Notes: generated by a model not told the origin, from the sequence alone. A stretch of DNA of 64,000 nucleotides from Streptomyces sp. ISL-87 (GCF_018614095.1 NZ_JAGGOY010000076.1:52504-116503), one strand, 5' to 3'. Shown: positions 42,675 to 51,212, numbered from the stretch's first letter. Made by a program: numbers and translations.

Positions 42675-43253
42675 GTGTCGCTGGCAGCGCCACTCGGGGT
42701 TGGCTTGCTGCTTGGCCTAGCAGGCCCTATTGCTGGAAAGTGGGGCAGTCCCGCCGGTGTGGTCGGAGATGTCGTTTTCTCCGGCGGGTGGTCATGGGCA
42801 TGTTACGCATTTCTGGTGGGTTATTCCCGTCGATCCAAAATTGAATCAGCCCTTCTTGCTTCTTTTGGGCTGACTATCGGGGTGGTTACTTACTACCTAT
42901 TTAAGGATTCGATTCTTGCCGCCGCCCCGGACGGATTGCAAGCCGACGCCTCAGGCGGAGGCTCCAAAATTGGGGTATGGGGACTGCTAGCGTTTGTATT
43001 CGGGGCACCTCTTGGGTTCTTGGGTAACGTCGCGCGGGTGCCGGGCGTTGGTGGCCTCTTCTTTCGGCTGCTCATTCCGCTCGTAGCCTTTTACGAGACC
43101 TCTATGCGCTTGGATGGGGAGTCGCGTGGGCAAGGTTTGATTGTCATAAATACCTGGAATACTGTTCGGTTCATCGCAGTTGCTGTTGCGTTCGCTCTGG
43201 TGGGGCACACAATCTGGAGTTGGTGGCGCGCTCGACGTACTACTGAGCTTTAA
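42675..43253 (+). CDS. Polytopic membrane protein of unknown function, possible immunity protein
   Basis: 192 residues from GTG 42675. Five to six hydrophobic segments ('LGVGLLLGLAGPIAG', 'ACYAFLVGYS', 'LLASFGLTIGVVTYYLF', 'VWGLLAFVFGAPLGFLGN', 'LLIPLVAFYE', 'FIAVAVAFALVGHTIW') and a basic tail 'SWWRARRTTEL'. Resembles small Streptomyces membrane proteins of the DUF6518 kind; I am not sure. Low-GC codon use like its left neighbour. Position right after a bacteriocin-like gene, though beyond a terminator, makes an immunity role conceivable but unproven. Confidence 0.6.
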   Translation: MSLAAPLGVGLLLGLAGPIAGKWGSPAGVVGDVVFSGGWSWACYAFLVGYSRRSKIESALLASFGLTIGVVTYYLFKDSILAAAPDGLQADASGGGSKIGVWGLLAFVFGAPLGFLGNVARVPGVGGLFFRLLIPLVAFYETSMRLDGESRGQGLIVINTWNTVRFIAVAVAFALVGHTIWSWWRARRTTEL

Positions 43254-43361
43254 CTGCCCGCACTGTCCCTCGCAGGGGTGGACTGCCGCCCGCTCCGGAA
43301 CCGCCCCCTGCCGCGCGGGCGTCGCCGTCAGCATGGCGACGATGACGAGGCAGCAGATCAC

Positions 43362-43547
43362 TCAAGCCTCGCGCGCAGTGCAGTAATCTCCGTCGAGACC
43401 GTGCGCAGCATCGAGAAGGGCCGCACGTCCACGCCCGAGTTCTTCACCGTCGCCGCCCTGGCCGCCGAGCTGGGGCTGTCGCTCGACGAGCTCTACGCTC
43501 ACGCACTCCACCTCGACCCCAACGACACTCCTGCGCCCCGACCTTAG
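43362..43547 (+). pseudogene. C-terminal remnant of an XRE-type helix-turn-helix regulator
   Basis: Encodes 'HSSLARSAVISVETVRSIEK', 'GRTSTPEFFTVAALAAELGL' and 'SLDELYAHAL', the recognition helix and second half of an XRE domain of the kind 'AGLSVETVRSIEKGR'. The first helices are absent or in another frame, so the gene is truncated at its 5' end. It ends at the IS5 terminal repeat at 43546. Confidence 0.6.
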
Positions 43548-43709
43548 AGGTCGTTTTCACCCAGTATTTTATCCCGGAATCAGGGCTTCGTCCTGGTTCT
43601 TCGGGTTGCGCCAGGAGACGATGGTGTTCTCGCTGGTGAGGCGGCGGGCCATGAGGTCGGTCATGGCGAGGTGAATCATGGCTTCGGAGCGTTCGGGGCG
43701 GGTTTCGCG
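43546..43709 (-). mobile_element. End fragment of the IS5 element found complete at 47377-48503
   Basis: Starts with the terminal repeat AGAGGTCGTTTTCACCC and carries the last ~45 codons of the transposase (minus strand: 'MTDLMARRLTSENTIVSWRN', 'PKNQDEALIPG'), then stops abruptly at GGTTTCGCGA. One-ended remnant, orientation the same as the 47-kb copy. Confidence 0.8.
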
Positions 43710-43773
43710 ACGCGGGCTCACCGCCGAGCAGCGCGAGCGCCTGGGCGACCTCGGCATCGACTGGGCGAGGTAG
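43708..43773 (+). pseudogene. Tail of a helicase-associated-domain protein
   Basis: Encodes 'RRGLTAEQRERLGDLGIDWA' plus Arg and stop, the typical last repeat of Streptomyces proteins with helicase-associated (HA) domains. Only 21 codons remain, fused to the IS5 end fragment. Confidence 0.6.
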
Positions 43774-44134
43774 GGGCGGATCCAGCCGGGTCCAGCGGGG
43801 TTATCGACCTCGCCTTGCGCCTGACCGACACCCAGGACTTGCCACGGCTCGGTGCGGGGGGAGGCTGAATCCCAGGCGCCCTCGGCATGGCTCGCTGACC
43901 ACGGCGCCTGGCACAGCGCAACCAGATCGGAGGTTGGCCCTCCGGGCCGGGGGTTTACAGTCCCCACCGGCTCCGGGCTCCCGATCCGCGCCCCCGCTGC
44001 TAACCTCCGCCCGCCCCGCCCTCCGCAGCTTCCTCTCCTTCTGGCACCGGCCCAAACGAGAGCCGGGATATCCGTGAACGGATATCCCGGCATACGAAGC
44101 GCGGCTACCTAGATCTGAGGTTTTGCTCGCAGAT
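43774..44134. other. 360-bp interval; holds the terminator of the ABC transporter operon
   Basis: No supported gene. Contains the strong hairpin at 44062-44091 downstream (on the minus strand) of the membrane protein gene that ends at 44135. Confidence 0.5.
44062..44091 (-). terminator. Terminator of the peptide/ABC operon
   Basis: GCCGGGATATCCG (44062-44074), loop TGAA, CGGATATCCCGGC (44079-44091): a perfect 13-bp stem, 44 bases after the last stop codon of the minus-strand operon. Confidence 0.75.
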
Positions 44135-44740
44135 TTACCTTCGGAGGAAGGTTTTTCTTCGCCACGGAGTGGCTGCGGTTGCAGCCACTCCGAGGGACAA
44201 AACGAGCACGGCTACAGCCCAGCTGAAGAGGTCGGTGGCCGAGTTTGACGTCCAGTCCCACCATTTGTGGGGGTACCAGATCAAAAAGAAGGCCGAGGCC
44301 AAGGGGATGATCCAGCCAAGTTGGTGGCCGAGCAGCCTCACCGACAGCAGGGCGAGACCGAGCCAGATCAGGAGGGATCGGATGAAGACGACCCCGGCTT
44401 CCGTGCCGACGGCGAGCGCCTCAGTGATGAAGGATAAGGCGCAAGCTGTCAGTGTCAGGCCAATGCAGTAGTTGAGACGGAACCGGTGCATCGCGGATGC
44501 ACCCATTTCGTCGTGTGCCGACATGGCTCCGTCGAGAGCCGCAGTGAGGAAGACGGCTGACAGAAGTGGGAGTTCGTGCCGGAAGGGCACACCCGTGGTG
44601 ACTCCTCCGCTGCCGATGGAAGGCAGCGCGATATCGGTGCCGCCAAAGAAGGCCGAGAGGAGGGCAATAGCGGCCGTCGTCGCCAGGACAGCTACGCCCC
44701 GGTGAACTCTTGCGTAACGAAGCAAGTCAGAACCGGTCAT
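44135..44740 (-). CDS. Membrane protein, second membrane subunit of the peptide-associated ABC system
   Basis: 201 residues from ATG 44740, which overlaps the end of the preceding permease gene by 14 bases. Six hydrophobic helices ('GVAVLATTAAIALLSAFFGG', 'LPLLSAVFLTAALDGAMSA', 'YCIGLTLTACALSFITEAL', 'SLLIWLGLALLSVRLLG', 'WIIPLASAFFLIWYPHKWW', 'FSWAVAVLVLSLGVAATAA') and a basic end 'PWRRKTFLRR'. No ATP-binding motifs. Probably works with the 433-residue permease and the ATPase in one complex. Confidence 0.75.
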   Translation of the reverse strand: MTGSDLLRYARVHRGVAVLATTAAIALLSAFFGGTDIALPSIGSGGVTTGVPFRHELPLLSAVFLTAALDGAMSAHDEMGASAMHRFRLNYCIGLTLTACALSFITEALAVGTEAGVVFIRSLLIWLGLALLSVRLLGHQLGWIIPLASAFFLIWYPHKWWDWTSNSATDLFSWAVAVLVLSLGVAATAATPWRRKTFLRR

Positions 44741-46028
44741 CAGGCTTGCACCAGGAAGGGTCTCGAATAATGTGGCTGCGTTCCTCAGCGAGCCATTCCT
44801 GCTGCTCGGCTGCGGGCATCCGTGCGGCCTTGGTCGCTTCGCGCTGGGCGGCGGAGACACCTTCCATGTGGAGTCCCTGGTCGGCGACAGCCGGGTCTTG
44901 GCCGGTGGAGCGGTACTCGAGCCATAGGCGGATGTTGTCCATCGCCTGCCAGGCCCGGCTCTCCTGGCGGGGAGGTATGCAGAGGCCCAGCGACTGGGTG
45001 AACACCTGGTCGGCCATGGCGATCGCTGCGGTACGGACGTGACCCTCGGCGATATCGAATCCTCGGTCGCCCCACTTGTTCCGCCGCAGCCCAAACTCGT
45101 AGAACGCTTCGGGTGACTTCAACGAGGGTTGGACGGGCTGGCCCAAGCGCTGGGCCATGGCAGTCAATTCGGGCAGGTACTTGCGGTGCTCGGGCCACAC
45201 GCACACCTGTGGCGCGCCCCTCTCGGCACGGTCGCACAGCGACGCCGTCGCCGATGCCGGGCGCTCGACTCGCAGTTCGCCGCTGGCCGGCACCGCAGCC
45301 AGTGCGAAGAGGGAGGCTGCTGTCGACCCGATGGCGACACTGCGGATGTACAGGGACGTTGCCTGGCGCGGCATCTGGCGCTCGGCGCTCCTCCGAAGTC
45401 GTGGTGCCGTCACCGCCAGCGTAGCGAGGGCGATTGCAAACAGCAGCCTCACGGCGACAGGAAGGGGGCGCAGGTGCTGGTCCGGCGGCCCCGCGAGGAC
45501 GTTGAACTTGAAGGGGAGTGCCAGCATGCTGATGAAGCAGCCCAGCGCGCAGACGACGGGGGTGAAGGCGGCGGAGGGCCACCAGCGGCCGGCCAGATGG
45601 CCCACGGACGCAAAGATGATCAGGGTCGAGGCGCCGAGCAGGAGGTAAGAGGGCCACAGGAAGCCGGGGCCCGCCTCGCTGAACGAGATGACCGCGGCGG
45701 TCAGGCATCCGAACGCGTAGGCGAGGAAACCGAGCGTGAGAGTGGCGGCCAGACGTGCGGCCTCGATCCGCCAGATTGGTCGGGCGGCCGCGAGCACGGT
45801 CTCGGGCATTCCCACGCGGGAGGAGCGTCCGGCCTGCCAGGCCGATACGCCGGCGAGGATGGGTCCCAGGAAGAGTGTGACGACCTGGGCTGCCACACTC
45901 GCTTCGGGCCACACGCCGATCCAGTACCGGGACCGACCGAAGAGCACCAGCAAATCCACGGCGATCATCACGGGAAACGCTGTCAGCAGCGGCGAGCGGC
46001 GCAGCTCGATGCGGTAGGCATTCAGCAT
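44727..46028 (-). CDS. ABC-2-like permease with large soluble C-terminal domain
   Basis: 433 residues. N-terminal half has about six membrane helices ('LTAFPVMIAVDLLVLFG', 'VVTLFLGPILAGVSAWQAG', 'LGFLAYAFGCLTAAVISF', 'LLGASTLIIFASVGHLAG', 'ALGCFISMLALPFKFNVLAG'). After another helix near residue 240 the rest is soluble, with 'ASLCDRAERGAPQVCVWPEH', a Cys-bearing motif seen in Streptomyces proteins (DUF7224-like, by my recollection). Start overlaps the ATPase stop by seven bases. Together with the ATPase it should form an exporter or membrane-stress/immunity ABC system. Confidence 0.8.
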   Translation of the reverse strand: MLNAYRIELRRSPLLTAFPVMIAVDLLVLFGRSRYWIGVWPEASVAAQVVTLFLGPILAGVSAWQAGRSSRVGMPETVLAAARPIWRIEAARLAATLTLGFLAYAFGCLTAAVISFSEAGPGFLWPSYLLLGASTLIIFASVGHLAGRWWPSAAFTPVVCALGCFISMLALPFKFNVLAGPPDQHLRPLPVAVRLLFAIALATLAVTAPRLRRSAERQMPRQATSLYIRSVAIGSTAASLFALAAVPASGELRVERPASATASLCDRAERGAPQVCVWPEHRKYLPELTAMAQRLGQPVQPSLKSPEAFYEFGLRRNKWGDRGFDIAEGHVRTAAIAMADQVFTQSLGLCIPPRQESRAWQAMDNIRLWLEYRSTGQDPAVADQGLHMEGVSAAQREATKAARMPAAEQQEWLAEERSHIIRDPSWCKPDDRF

Positions 46029-46798
46029 GCGGCTCCCTCGTTGGGTCGGCGGTTGCCGAGTACCGTCATGTAACCGCGTTCTAGGGGGCTGTCGCCCGGG
46101 GCTGCGGGGGTTGCCAAGTTTGCCAGCTGCTGAGGTGTGCCGCTGTGGCGCACCTGGCCGTCGCTCAGCACGAGGACGGTGTCGCAGGCGGCGCCGACGT
46201 CCTCAACCAGGTGCGTGCTGAGGAGGACGGCCGTTCCTGCGTGGGCGAGGGAACGGATGAGCTCACGGAAGTCGAGACGCTGCGCGGGGTCGAGACCGAC
46301 GGTCGGCTCATCCAACAGAAGCAGGGAGGGAGAGCCGACGATGGCCGCGGCGATTCCGGCCCGGCGGAGCATGCCGCCGGACAGCGACTTCATGCGGTCC
46401 CGGGCCCGGTCGGCCAGGCCCACAGCCGCCAGTGCCTCCTTGGTCGCAGAGTCGGCCTTCTTGGAGGGGACCTCACGCAGCCAGGCGCAGTAGCGGACGA
46501 AGTCCGTTATGGAGAAGGCCGGGTAGTAGCCGAAGTCCTGCGGGAGATAGCCGATGCGACGGCGGACATGCCGCGCTTGCCGTTCGTTGGTGACGGGGCT
46601 GCCGAACAGCTCCAGCTGCCCGCTCTGTGGCGGCGCGATGGTGGCGAGGGTACGGAAGAGCGTGGTCTTGCCCGCGCCGTTGGGGCCCAGCAGGCCCGTA
46701 ACACCGGGCAGGATGGACAGGTCGAGATTCTCGATGATGCGTCGGCCGCTGTAACCCTGCGTGAGGGTCGTCAATCGAGCGACAGGATGTGTCGTCAT
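46022..46798 (-). CDS. ABC transporter ATP-binding protein
   Basis: 258 residues. Walker A 'LLGPNGAGKTTLFRTL', Q-loop 'IGYLPQDFGYYPAFS', signature 'KSLSGGMLRRAGIAAAI', Walker B 'SLLLLDEPTVGLDPAQR' and switch His in 'VLLSTHLVEDV'. ABC-2/DrrA-like class that powers drug, peptide or immunity transport. It is 70 bases downstream of the four-Cys secreted peptide, with a hairpin in between, and overlaps the permease gene. Confidence 0.93.
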   Translation of the reverse strand: MTTHPVARLTTLTQGYSGRRIIENLDLSILPGVTGLLGPNGAGKTTLFRTLATIAPPQSGQLELFGSPVTNERQARHVRRRIGYLPQDFGYYPAFSITDFVRYCAWLREVPSKKADSATKEALAAVGLADRARDRMKSLSGGMLRRAGIAAAIVGSPSLLLLDEPTVGLDPAQRLDFRELIRSLAHAGTAVLLSTHLVEDVGAACDTVLVLSDGQVRHSGTPQQLANLATPAAPGDSPLERGYMTVLGNRRPNEGAAC

Positions 46799-46824
46799 TG
46801 GCAGGATTCCCCGAAATAAAGGAC

Positions 46825-46847
46825 GGGCCCGCCATACTGGCGGGCCC
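46825..46847 (-). terminator. Intra-operon hairpin between peptide and ABC ATPase genes
   Basis: GGGCCCGCC (46825-46833), loop ATACT, GGCGGGCCC (46839-46847): a perfect 9-bp stem. On the minus strand it follows the peptide stop by about 20 bases and precedes the ATPase start by about 26. It probably gives partial termination, so more peptide than transporter is made. Confidence 0.7.
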
Positions 46848-46868
46848 TCCTTAGTGCTGACTAGCTGA

Positions 46869-47213
46869 CTAGACAGAGTAACTCACATGGGTCTTGTTGA
46901 TCTTGAACGTGCACTCGTGGGTGTCATACTTGCCCACGTATCCGTTGTACAGCTTGTCGTAGTTCTGCGTGTCGACCTCGACATTGCAGTCATAAAGCGT
47001 CCAGTACCCGTAAGACGGGTAGTTCGACGCGCTGGAGCAATAGCCGTGACCAGACGTGCTGTACCAGTAGCCCCGGCATCCCTCGTTCCAGGATGCCTCG
47101 TTGGACGCGCTCGATATCGGAGCCGTCAGGCCGATGGCCGCAGCCGCCAGGGCACCAACGACAACACCCTTGGCAACCTTCGAACCAGCTATGCGCGACG
47201 CAAGAGAATTCAT
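46869..47213 (-). CDS. Secreted four-Cys peptide, bacteriocin-like, leader of the ABC operon
   Basis: 114 residues from ATG 47213; AAGGGGGGG lies seven bases upstream, whereas an ATG two codons earlier would be too close. Signal peptide 'VAKGVVVGALAAAAIGLTAP' (cleavage near 'SSAS'). The mature part of about 75 residues is Tyr/Gly/Ser/Asn-rich with four Cys: 'SWNEGCRGYWYSTSGHGYCS', 'YPSYGYWTLYDCNVEV', 'YDTHECTFKINKTHVSYSV'. Low GC. Followed on the same strand by ABC ATPase and two membrane proteins. No known family recognised; a disulphide-bonded antimicrobial or signalling protein is a reasonable guess. Confidence 0.75.
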   Translation of the reverse strand: MNSLASRIAGSKVAKGVVVGALAAAAIGLTAPISSASNEASWNEGCRGYWYSTSGHGYCSSASNYPSYGYWTLYDCNVEVDTQNYDKLYNGYVGKYDTHECTFKINKTHVSYSV

Positions 47214-47357
47214 GTGCATTCCCCCCCTTGGGAATAGAATGACGGAGGCGCAAAGAATCGCCCCGCAACTACGAAATGCAACACTACCAAGCTGAATGAT
47301 CTTGAGTCAACCTGATAGTGAACCGCAGCCTTCCGCCATCGCTCATTCTCGCAAAAA

Positions 47358-47372
47358 AGAGGTCGTTTTCAG
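47358..47372 (+). repeat. Extra copy of the IS5 terminal repeat
   Basis: AGAGGTCGTTTTCAG lies 19 bases left of the true left end of the IS5 element (47377-47391), so two element ends stand in tandem. It is probably the relic of an earlier insertion at the same place. Confidence 0.7.
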
Positions 47373-47376
47373 AATC

Positions 47377-48503
47377 AGAGGTCGTTTTCACTCAGTGTTT
47401 ATCCCGGAATCAGGGCTTCGCCCTGATTCTTCGGGTTGCGCCAGGAGATGGTGTTCTCGCTGGTGAGGCGGCGGGCCATGAGGTCGGTCATGGCGAGGTG
47501 AATCATGGCTTCGGAGCGTTCGGGACGGGTTTCCTAGTCGCGGGCGAGGCGGCGGTGGAGCATGAGCCAGCCGTAGGTCCGCTCGACCACCCACCGCTTC
47601 GGGATCGGGGTGAATCCCCTGGTCCCGGGGGTGCGGGTGGTGATTTCCATGTCGATGCCGAGGGTTGCGGCGTGTTCGACGAGGTGTTGGCGGTAGCCGC
47701 CGTCGACCCATACCTTGCGAATGTCGGGGTGTTCGGCGGCGACCTGGTCCAGGAGCCGGGCGCCGGCGATGGAGTCCTGCACGCTCGCCGCGGTGACCAG
47801 CACGGCCATCAGCAGTCCGAGCGTGTCGGTGACGATGTTCCGCTTGCGTCCCACGATCTTCTTGCCGGCGTCGATGCCCTGGCTGGAGGCGTGAACGCTG
47901 GTGGAGGTCTTGACGCTCTGCGCGTCGATCACACAGGCCGACGGCTCGGCGTCCCGCCCTTCCTTCTGCCGCAACAATTGTCTGAGCAGGCCGTTGAGCT
48001 GGGCAAACACACCTTCCTGCTGCCACTTCGCGAAGTAGCCGTAGACGGTGTTCCAGTGCGGGAAGTCGTGCGGGAGGTAGCGCCACTGGACCCCGGTGCG
48101 GTCCAGATACAAGATCGCGTCCATGATGTCGCGCAGGTCGTGCTCGGGTGGCCGGCCGAAGTCCAGGGCCCTGCCGCGGCGCTCGAAGCGCCAGGCGGCA
48201 AGGATCGGCTCGATCAACTCCCAGCGGGCATCGGACAGATCACTCGGATACGGACGTCGCTCAGCCATGCCTCAGACGTACCGCCGCCAACCGAGTGCGC
48301 CCAGGCGTACAGCGATGGCGGCGGAAGCATACGGCCCCGAAGGCCGGGCGTTCTGGGATGAGACAGGCACAAGTCGCATCCCGGCCCACCCGTCACCCCA
48401 CCCGACCCACAGGCCACAACCACACCTGAGGCCCCTGCCGCCCCATCACATCACACCTTGAGAACCGCCCCCTATAAGGGCAACTCAGGTGAAAACGACC
48501 TCT
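47377..48503. mobile_element. IS5-family insertion sequence with broken transposase
   Basis: About 1127 bp. Terminal repeats AGAGGTCGTTTTCACTCAG at the left and, inverted, CAGGTGAAAACGACCTCT at 48486-48503. The transposase lies on the minus strand and has a premature stop. Left end is only 164 bases upstream of the start of the four-Cys peptide gene, so outward transcription could reach that operon. Confidence 0.85.
47399..48268 (-). pseudogene. IS5-family transposase with amber codon before the C-terminus
   Basis: Reads 'YPSDLSDARWELIEPILAAW', 'YLDRTGVQWRYLPHDFPHWN', 'ACVIDAQSVKTSTSVHASSQ' (Asp), 'KVWVDGGYRQHLVEHAATLG' (Asp), 'KRWVVERTYGWLMLHRRLAR' (Glu). After 'RLARD' comes TAG where relatives have TAC (Tyr); the frame then continues 'ETRPERSEAMIHLAMTDLMA' to 'NPKNQGEALIPG'. 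The 244-residue product lacks the last 45 residues. All DDE residues are before the stop, so weak activity cannot be excluded. Confidence 0.85.
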
Positions 48504-48545
48504 TAGACGGCGTTTCTTTTGGCTTGATCGTTCGTTGATCCGTGC

Positions 48546-48959
48546 ATGATGGATCTGGTTGAGCGTCTGGTGCCGGATGGGTTATGGGTGTTGTTCCGGC
48601 GGGTGGTGCCGCCGACTGAGGTTGTGCGCCCGCAAGGCGGGGGGCGGCGGCGTGCGGGTGACCGCGAGGCGCTGGCGGCAGTCATCTTCGTGGCGACCTC
48701 CGGCTGCACGTGGCGGCAGCTTCCGCCGGTGTTCGGCCCGAGCTGGCAGACGGTCTACCGCAGGTTCGCCCAGTGGAGCCGAGACCGTGTCTGGGCCCGG
48801 CTCCACCGCGTGTTCCTCGACGGACTCGGAGCGCGAGGTGAGCTGGACTGGTCGCGATGCGCCATCGACTCGGTCAGCCTCAGGGCGGCAAAAGGGGGCC
48901 TCTGACAGGACCGAATCCGACCGATCATGGCAAGCCGGGATCGAAAATCCACCTAACCT
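48546..48959 (+). pseudogene. 5' half of an IS5-family transposase gene
   Basis: Encodes 'MDLVERLVPDGLWVLFRRVV', 'AAVIFVATSGCTWRQLPPVF', 'ARLHRVFLDGLGARGELDWS', 'RCAIDSVSLRAAKG' (Asp), then a frameshift and 'LTGPNPTDHGKPGSKIHL', ending at CACCTAA. The next bases CCTCGATGTTTCGTGACG belong to the flank of the IS1380 copy at 49085. The complementary 3' half of the same type of gene starts with CTAATCACC at 41253. Confidence 0.85.
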
Positions 48960-49084
48960 CGATGTTTCGTGACGGGCCGTCGGTTGTCCGGCGGCCGTTT
49001 CTGCTTGTCGGGTCGCTCGTGGCCATGGTGAGGGCCCGGCTGTCGCGTCGGGTGGGCGTCGGTTCCACGGTTCCGGCAGGTTGA

Positions 49085-50239
49085 TCAGGTCGTCGGGACG
49101 GGTGAGCCGGGGTTCGGCAGGATGTCGAGCCGGCGGATCGCGCCTGTGATCACGTCCGTCCAGGGCCAGCTGTTGTTGAAGCGGAGCAAGCGGCGGCGGC
49201 CGGTCCTGATCAGTTGGGCGGCAGCGGAGAACAGTCTGAGGCGAAGTTTCTTGGGTTCCCAGCGGCGGGCCTCACCTCGTAGGGCGAGCATCGGCATCCA
49301 GGCCAGCAGGTCCAGGGCGAGGGAGATGATCTCCAGCCAGAGCTGGTTCTGCGCGGTGTCGTGCAGGGGCAGGTTGCGCAGGCCGGTGTCGCGGGCATTG
49401 CGGATGCGGTCCTCGGCCCGCGCTCGGCGGCGGTGCCGTAGTTCAAGCTCGGCGATCGGGATGTTCTTGGTGTTGGTGGCGAAGCAGGCGATCCTGTTGC
49501 CGTCGACGTCGGTGATCCGCAGCTGGGCTCCGGGGTGCGGCCGTTCCTTGCGGACGATCAGCCGCATGCCGGTGGGCCAGCCGGTCAGCGGGCGCCCGCC
49601 GATCTCCGCGACCCAGGCGCCGTCACGTATGTGACCGTCGCCGTCGACGGCGGGCGTCCACGCGGAGGCGGGAATTTTGAGTACGGCCTGGTGGATGTCG
49701 GCGGTGATGGTCATCCCGACTGAGCAGGACAGCCACCGGCCCCGCTTGGTCAGCCAGTTGACGAACTCGTGGGTGCCACCGGCGGAGTCGGTACGGATCA
49801 GTGTCTGGCGTCCCCGCCGTAGTGGCTTCGGCAGCTGGGCCAGGGCGATCCGGGCGGCGGCGATGTGATCGCTTGCGGTGTTGGAGCCCGCGTTCCCGGG
49901 CCGCAGCAGCGCGGCCACCGGCTCGCCGGATCCGCCCGGGCCGTGGTCGACGAACGCCATCAACGGGTGGTGCCCGAAGGACTTCTTCCAGGTCGGCGCC
50001 GCGTCCTGTTTCTCCGAGTGCGCGATGACGAGCACGCCGTCGATGTCCGCGACCACGTGTCCGCCGGCGTCCGGGCGGGTCTTTGCGGCCAGTGCCCAGA
50101 CACGCTCACGCGCTCGCGAACGGGCGGACCGGATCGCGGTCAGAGCCTTCGTCCCGGACTCGGCGAGCGCGGCGATGAGACGGGAGACCGTCAGGTCGGA
50201 GGCCACCGGCCATCGTCCCAGGTCAGCGGCACTCCTCAC
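49085..50239 (-). pseudogene. IS1380-family transposase, copy b, 5'-truncated
   Basis: 384 residues matching copy a from its residue ~98 on: 'WPVASDLTVSRLIAALAES', 'GGHVVADIDGVLVIAHSEK', 'QTLIRTDSAGGTHEFVNWL', 'RHRRRARAEDRIRNARDTGL'. The first ~90 residues are missing; the apparent Met start is in unrelated sequence. It differs from copy a at many positions, so it is a related but separate element. Same orientation as copy a; the two flank the 41-49 kb segment as direct repeats. Confidence 0.85.
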
Positions 50240-50545
50240 CTTTTTTGATCACGCCTTGGACGGCCCCGCTCGTGAAAGCCCGAGGCTAGACAGCTCCCAC
50301 CACACCGGAGGTCTTCGCCATGTTCAAGACCTGTCGAGCGTCAACAACGCTCGTGATCAATACACCTAGGAGGCTCTTGAAGATCTTGCTCCGACCGACC
50401 GATTCACCCCATATTGCCAGTAAATGTCAATCGGGTCGAACCGGTGCAAGCCGGGCGCGTTTTCAAGATCTTCATCAGACTCCCAGGGCGGCCACCCGCA
50501 CAACGAGTGCACCAGCGAGTATCCGCTCCAGGGCCCCGGCCCCGG
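50240..50545. other. 306-bp interval between the IS-rich zone and the mce operon
   Basis: No supported gene. AT-rich patches and possible IS flank sequence; no inverted repeat that would be a clear terminator of the mce operon was found. Confidence 0.4.
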
Positions 50546-51199
50546 TCACAGCGCGTCCACAGCGCTGACCTTCCAGCCTTGTGGAGTGCGGACGAGGGTC
50601 ATGCGGACGCGGTTGAGGTCGAGACGGGGGGTGGCGATCTGGGTGCTGGTGGTGAGCTGGTTCATGAAGAGCAGGACGACGGCCTTGTTCGGGGATGCTG
50701 AGATCACCGATGCCGCCGGGGCGGCGTCGCCGGTCGCGATGGCGGCTTTCACCACTCCGCTGTAGGTCTTGGCAGTGGGCGCCACCACGGTCTCCGTGGT
50801 CTTGCTGTACTGGTCGAGGAAGGGGCCGGTGAGGTGGCCGCGGGCCGCGGCGAAGTCGCGGTCCAGGTGGCGGTAGTCGTACGAGAGGATCACCGGGGCG
50901 GCCTTGCGGGCCGCCGTCAGGGCCGCTGCGCGGGCCTCGGTCGTGCGCTCGGCCTCTCGGTGCTTCCAGGCGAGCGTGGCCGTTGCGGTCAGGGCCAGTA
51001 GGACCACAATGCCGAGTAGTGCGGTGAGGCGACGGGGTCGGCTGCGAGCCGGCTTGGCGGGCATCGTGTCCGCCGGCTCCGGGGCGGCCGGCTCCAGGTC
51101 GGCCTCCTGCCGGCGGCTTGCCTGCTCGGCGCGTTTGGCTGCCGCGCGCGCGGCTGCCGCCATGGAGCGCTGGCGGGCTCGAACGGTCGTGTTCGCCAT
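50546..51199 (-). CDS. Mce-associated membrane protein (Mas-type)
   Basis: 217 residues. N-terminal Ala/Arg-rich cytoplasmic part, one membrane helix ('LTALLGIVVLLALTATATLA', about 65-85), then an extracytoplasmic domain of NTF2-like character ('VILSYDYRHLDRDFAAARGH', 'GPFLDQYSKTTETVVAPTAK', 'VVLLFMNQLTTSTQ') typical of Mce-associated proteins, which stabilise Mce complexes. Last gene of the mce operon, 13 bases after the previous stop. Confidence 0.88.
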   Translation of the reverse strand: MANTTVRARQRSMAAAARAAAKRAEQASRRQEADLEPAAPEPADTMPAKPARSRPRRLTALLGIVVLLALTATATLAWKHREAERTTEARAAALTAARKAAPVILSYDYRHLDRDFAAARGHLTGPFLDQYSKTTETVVAPTAKTYSGVVKAAIATGDAAPAASVISASPNKAVVLLFMNQLTTSTQIATPRLDLNRVRMTLVRTPQGWKVSAVDAL

Positions 51200-51212
51200 G
51201 GTAGTTCTCCTG

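Noticed and set aside
44062..44091. Operator palindrome GGATATCC as repressor site
   Set aside because: It lies downstream of the operon, within a perfect hairpin; no promoter is nearby.
43852..44112. Small plus-strand gene between the IS5 remnant and the ABC operon
   Set aside because: No ribosome site, Arg/Pro-rich composition, and it contains the operon terminator.
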